NCBI GenBank assembly: GCA_003644825.1
Contig: QNDJ01000099.1
Coordinates: 1 to 6,503 of the forward strand
DNA from: B21-G16 sp003644825 [NCBI: Candidatus Zhuqueibacterota bacterium]
GTDB lineage: Bacteria; SM23-31; B21-G16
Direction of reading: 5' to 3'
DNA: 6,503 bases
The position numbers were made by a program, and so were the translations under genes. The notes beneath the pieces were generated by a model. It was not told where the DNA came from and did no database searches. It saw only the letters and a program-made list of their open reading frames with translations. Positions 3,847 to 6,503 of the stretch are shown here, piece by piece; position 1 is the stretch's first letter; every line of letters begins with the position of its first letter.

Positions 3847-6474
3847 TTATTTTCTATTACTGCAAACTTTTCTGAAAACTCTTAAGAAATTCCCACCCAG
3901 AATTTTCTTTATATCATTTTCGCTATATCCTCTTCTGAAGAGTTCTCTGGTAATATTTGGTAGATCACCTGCGTTTTTCAGTCCTTCAGGTGTGCTGCCG
4001 ATACCATCAAAATCTGAACCAAGCCCTACATAATCGGTACTTCCTGTAACTTTTATCACATGCTCAATATGGTCGACAACAGTTTTCACATCCACTTTTG
4101 GCAATGTTTTACGCAGTTCTTCAGCTTTTGTTCTATATTCTTCCATAAACTTTATTCTTTTTTCGGGGTCCACATTTCTCCATTCTCTTCTGTTTGCAGG
4201 CATACCATATTTTTTAGCAATTTCCTCTCTTAAAGCATTTAATTTTTTATCATTTTCGGCATTAAGATAGCCAGGTGAAAAATTTATACCAATTACACCA
4301 CCATTTTTAGCCAGGGCTTTTAACATCTCATCTGTCATATTTCTGTGATGTACTGAAAGGGCTCTGCAACAGGAATGTGATGCTATAATTGGAGAATCTG
4401 TGATTCTTATTACATCCCAGAAGGTTTCATCATGCACATGGGATACATCTATAATCATTCCAAGTCTGTTCATTTCTTTTACGACTTTTTCTCCGAATTC
4501 AGTGAGCCCTCCAAACTGAGCAACAGTATCTCCAGACGCATCAGCCCAGTCTGTATGAGTCCAGTGAGTCAGGGTCATATACCTTACACCCGCCCTGTAA
4601 AAAGACCTTAACAAACGCAGGTCATTTTCAATTGCATATCCACCTTCAATACCTATAAAAATTCCTGTTTTACCTGTTCCTCTCAACCTCATTAAATCCT
4701 CGTAAGATTTTACAATAGCAAGGTCATCAGGATTTTCTTCTACGAGTTGATAAATTCCATCAATTTCATCAAACACTCTTTTTGCAGCCTGGTTTTTCTG
4801 GAGTTCGTTTCTGGGGGGTCCTACAAAACAGGCAAAAACCTGTAAATCAACGCCACCTCTTTTTAGTTTTGGAATATCTATATGCCCCTTTTCGTTATCT
4901 TTTGTAAGGTCTGCACCCCGTAAGTATCTTCCTATTGTATCACAATGAAGATCAACAACAACCGCATCTTTGTGGGTAAAATTTATATGGAATTCCGGGT
5001 TAAGAAGGTTGCCTCTATAGTTTGCAAGATAAACAATATTATCATAATGGTATTGAGCAGCCTGTTGGAGTAATTCAGGCTCAATTATACCGGGGTCATC
5101 ACCGGGTCTGTGGTATTCGGGATGCTCATCATCCAGTTTCCTCGAAAGAAGCCCTCCAGACCTCAAGCTTATAGCTGTAACCCCCTTCTGTAAAAAAGAT
5201 ACATGGTCAGAACCTCTATAATTCAGCCTGTAGTGTAGCTTTTTTTTCATTTCTTCACTCATATTCTGTTTTAGAATATCATAAAAATCAGAAAACTCGT
5301 ACATACCACCTATATACATATCATCATCGCCACATCCTACCATATCCATATTCATATAAACAACGGTTTTATCAAGGGGATAGACAGGATGGTTGGTGTA
5401 ATATCGTGAACCCACCAGACCGAGTTCCTCACCCGCCCAGGCAGCAAAAACAACGCTCCTGTCTGGTTTGAAATTATTTGCCTGAAGCACTCTTGCAATT
5501 TCAAGTATTACTGCAACAGAAGCAGCATTATCATCAGCTCCATTATAGATAAAACCATCTATTCCTGTTCCGAGATGGTCAAGATGACCTCCAATTATTA
5601 TATACTCATTCTTCAATTCGGGGTCATTTCCGGGTAAAATTCCTATAACATTTGGGGCTGTTCTATCTTCCCTGGTGAAGTGTGCTTCCATCTCAACTGT
5701 TATATCAAGAGGTGCAGTATAGGATTTTTTCTCTCTTATAGTTTTACTTATAAGGTATCTCCAGCTTTGATGTGAAATATAAAAAACATCATCCAGAAAA
5801 TTCGTATTAGCAGTCATAACGACAAAACCTTCAGGACAGGTTCCTTTTCTTAAAAATAAGGAATACCTTCTTCTCTGCAAGGATTCTGTAACATTCATAA
5901 ATATTATACCAGCTGCGCCCTTTTCAACAGCAGTTTTTACCTTTTTAGTTGATGAACCATAACCTTTCAGTTTTTTTTCCATTGACGGTGGAACACCGGG
6001 AACAATAAGAACAATTTTACCTGTAACATCTATATTTTTATAATCGTTCCAGTTATATTTTTCGGCGATTATGCCATATCCTGCGAAGACTAATTTTCCT
6101 TTTACGATTCCTGAACCTGTTCCGGTAGTCGGGACAAAATCTCTGTTCCAGCCTGCAAAATATACCCTGTGTTCGGGTGAAACTATCTCAAGCCTGATTG
6201 GCTGGTCAAAGTTCCGCCAGTTCTTAAAAGGAACCTGTTGAAACCACGCCCCATTCTCACCACCCGGTTTGAGACCATACTCCTCCATTTTCTTAGCAAC
6301 ATACTCTGCCGCTCGTTGATATTCTGGAGTTCCAGCTTTTCTTCCTTTGAACTGGTCAGATGCAAGATACTTAAGATGCTCCATAGCTTTTTGACCGTCA
6401 GGTTTAACCTGAGCAAAAGCTGTAAAATTAAAACAAAGAAAAATAATAAAAAAGGGTATCAGTATTTTTTTCAT
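3847..6474 (-). CDS. Secreted two-domain metallopeptidase: PA/M28 aminopeptidase fused to M19 membrane-dipeptidase-like domain
   Basis: An 875-residue exported protein. Residues 1-21 are a Sec signal peptide (KK, hydrophobic core, AFA before Gln22); there is no lipobox, so the product is likely soluble outside the cytoplasm. Residues about 25-490 form an M28 zinc aminopeptidase with a PA-like insert (about 115-250): expected di-zinc ligands His297 (GGHLDH), Asp315 (GADDNAAS), Glu350 with general base Glu349 (AGEELG), Asp377 (NMDMVG) and His424 (SDHVSF). After a linker of only about 10-15 residues, about 503-870 form an M19 dipeptidase: His510 and Asp512 (DLHCD), Glu610 (GIEGG), His679 (DVSHVH), His700 (ASHS), Arg711 and Asp821 (GSDFDG), all as in renal dipeptidase. 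Family knowledge: M28 enzymes remove N-terminal residues and M19 enzymes split dipeptides. Inferred: one chain degrades peptides to free amino acids. An AAGGAG site 7 bases from the ATG supports the start. Exact substrates are unknown. Confidence 0.93.
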   Translation of the reverse strand: MKKILIPFFIIFLCFNFTAFAQVKPDGQKAMEHLKYLASDQFKGRKAGTPEYQRAAEYVAKKMEEYGLKPGGENGAWFQQVPFKNWRNFDQPIRLEIVSPEHRVYFAGWNRDFVPTTGTGSGIVKGKLVFAGYGIIAEKYNWNDYKNIDVTGKIVLIVPGVPPSMEKKLKGYGSSTKKVKTAVEKGAAGIIFMNVTESLQRRRYSLFLRKGTCPEGFVVMTANTNFLDDVFYISHQSWRYLISKTIREKKSYTAPLDITVEMEAHFTREDRTAPNVIGILPGNDPELKNEYIIIGGHLDHLGTGIDGFIYNGADDNAASVAVILEIARVLQANNFKPDRSVVFAAWAGEELGLVGSRYYTNHPVYPLDKTVVYMNMDMVGCGDDDMYIGGMYEFSDFYDILKQNMSEEMKKKLHYRLNYRGSDHVSFLQKGVTAISLRSGGLLSRKLDDEHPEYHRPGDDPGIIEPELLQQAAQYHYDNIVYLANYRGNLLNPEFHINFTHKDAVVVDLHCDTIGRYLRGADLTKDNEKGHIDIPKLKRGGVDLQVFACFVGPPRNELQKNQAAKRVFDEIDGIYQLVEENPDDLAIVKSYEDLMRLRGTGKTGIFIGIEGGYAIENDLRLLRSFYRAGVRYMTLTHWTHTDWADASGDTVAQFGGLTEFGEKVVKEMNRLGMIIDVSHVHDETFWDVIRITDSPIIASHSCCRALSVHHRNMTDEMLKALAKNGGVIGINFSPGYLNAENDKKLNALREEIAKKYGMPANRREWRNVDPEKRIKFMEEYRTKAEELRKTLPKVDVKTVVDHIEHVIKVTGSTDYVGLGSDFDGIGSTPEGLKNAGDLPNITRELFRRGYSENDIKKILGGNFLRVFRKVCSNRK

Positions 6475-6503
6475 AGCCTGTCTCCTTTTTGTTTTAAAGG
6501 CTA
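6474..6503 (-). promoter_or_regulatory. Inverted repeat bracketing the ribosome binding site and start codon
   Basis: In the minus-strand transcript TAGCCT (6503-6498) and AGGCTA (6479-6474) are perfect 6-base complements, separated by an 18-base A-rich loop that contains AAGGAG. The second arm ends on the A of the ATG. It could fold as a leader hairpin with the ribosome site in the loop. The first arm coincides with the window edge, so it may be longer. A 6-base match may be chance, and no promoter is visible within the 29 bases available. Confidence 0.3.
6482..6487 (-). promoter_or_regulatory. Ribosome binding site of the M28-M19 peptidase gene
   Basis: On the minus strand AAGGAG sits 7 bases before the ATG at 6474-6472. 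This is the ideal spacing and fixes the start, which is also where the signal peptide begins. Confidence 0.85.

Noticed and set aside
6183-6416. Overlapping 77-codon frame inside the peptidase gene
   Set aside because: It is a shadow of the signal peptide/M28 coding frame on the same strand, with no motif or ribosome site of its own.

Overview
The window is AT-rich bacterial chromosomal DNA. It carries three protein genes and one long non-coding stretch of about 1.45 kb packed with small palindromic repeats. The Sec signal peptide on the secreted peptidase, the MdlA/YheI-type exporter half and the repeat-rich intergenic DNA suggest a bacterium with a diderm envelope, possibly an uncultured lineage of the FCB or WOR-3 type. 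That placement is a weak guess from gene style; no rRNA or marker gene is present to support it.

Layout. At 18-650 (+) lies endonuclease III (nth), a base-excision repair DNA glycosylase/AP lyase with an intact [4Fe-4S] motif; its true start may lie just left of the window. Eight bases later, and probably in the same transcript, 659-2398 (+) encodes a full-length ABC exporter half (six-helix membrane domain plus ATPase). Its Walker B motif ends in Asp-Asp instead of Asp-Glu, the mark of the catalytically degenerate half of a heterodimeric exporter, yet no partner half follows it.

Between the convergent genes (2399-3846) I see no coding sequence. This stretch is a mosaic of at least six short repeat families. 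One is an ordered composite unit of three hairpins (called H1, H2 and H3 here), present near 2479-2634 and again as a 166-bp-period tandem pair at 3277-3599. Another is a large imperfect palindrome (3053-3212) whose arms each contain two smaller hairpins at matching spacing. In several families the copies differ by paired, compensating changes in the stems, so the folded shape seems to be preserved. Candidate terminators for both convergent genes lie in this stretch.

On the minus strand, 6474-3847 encodes a secreted 875-residue protein joining two complete metallopeptidases: an N-terminal PA-domain/M28 zinc aminopeptidase and a C-terminal M19 (renal dipeptidase family) dipeptidase, with all metal-ligand residues visible in both. 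The likely combined role is stepwise extracytoplasmic peptide breakdown, with the second domain finishing dipeptides. A 6-bp inverted repeat brackets its ribosome binding site and reaches the start codon.

The most notable items are the M28-M19 fusion, the structured repeat mosaic with its nested palindrome, and the orphan degenerate ABC half.
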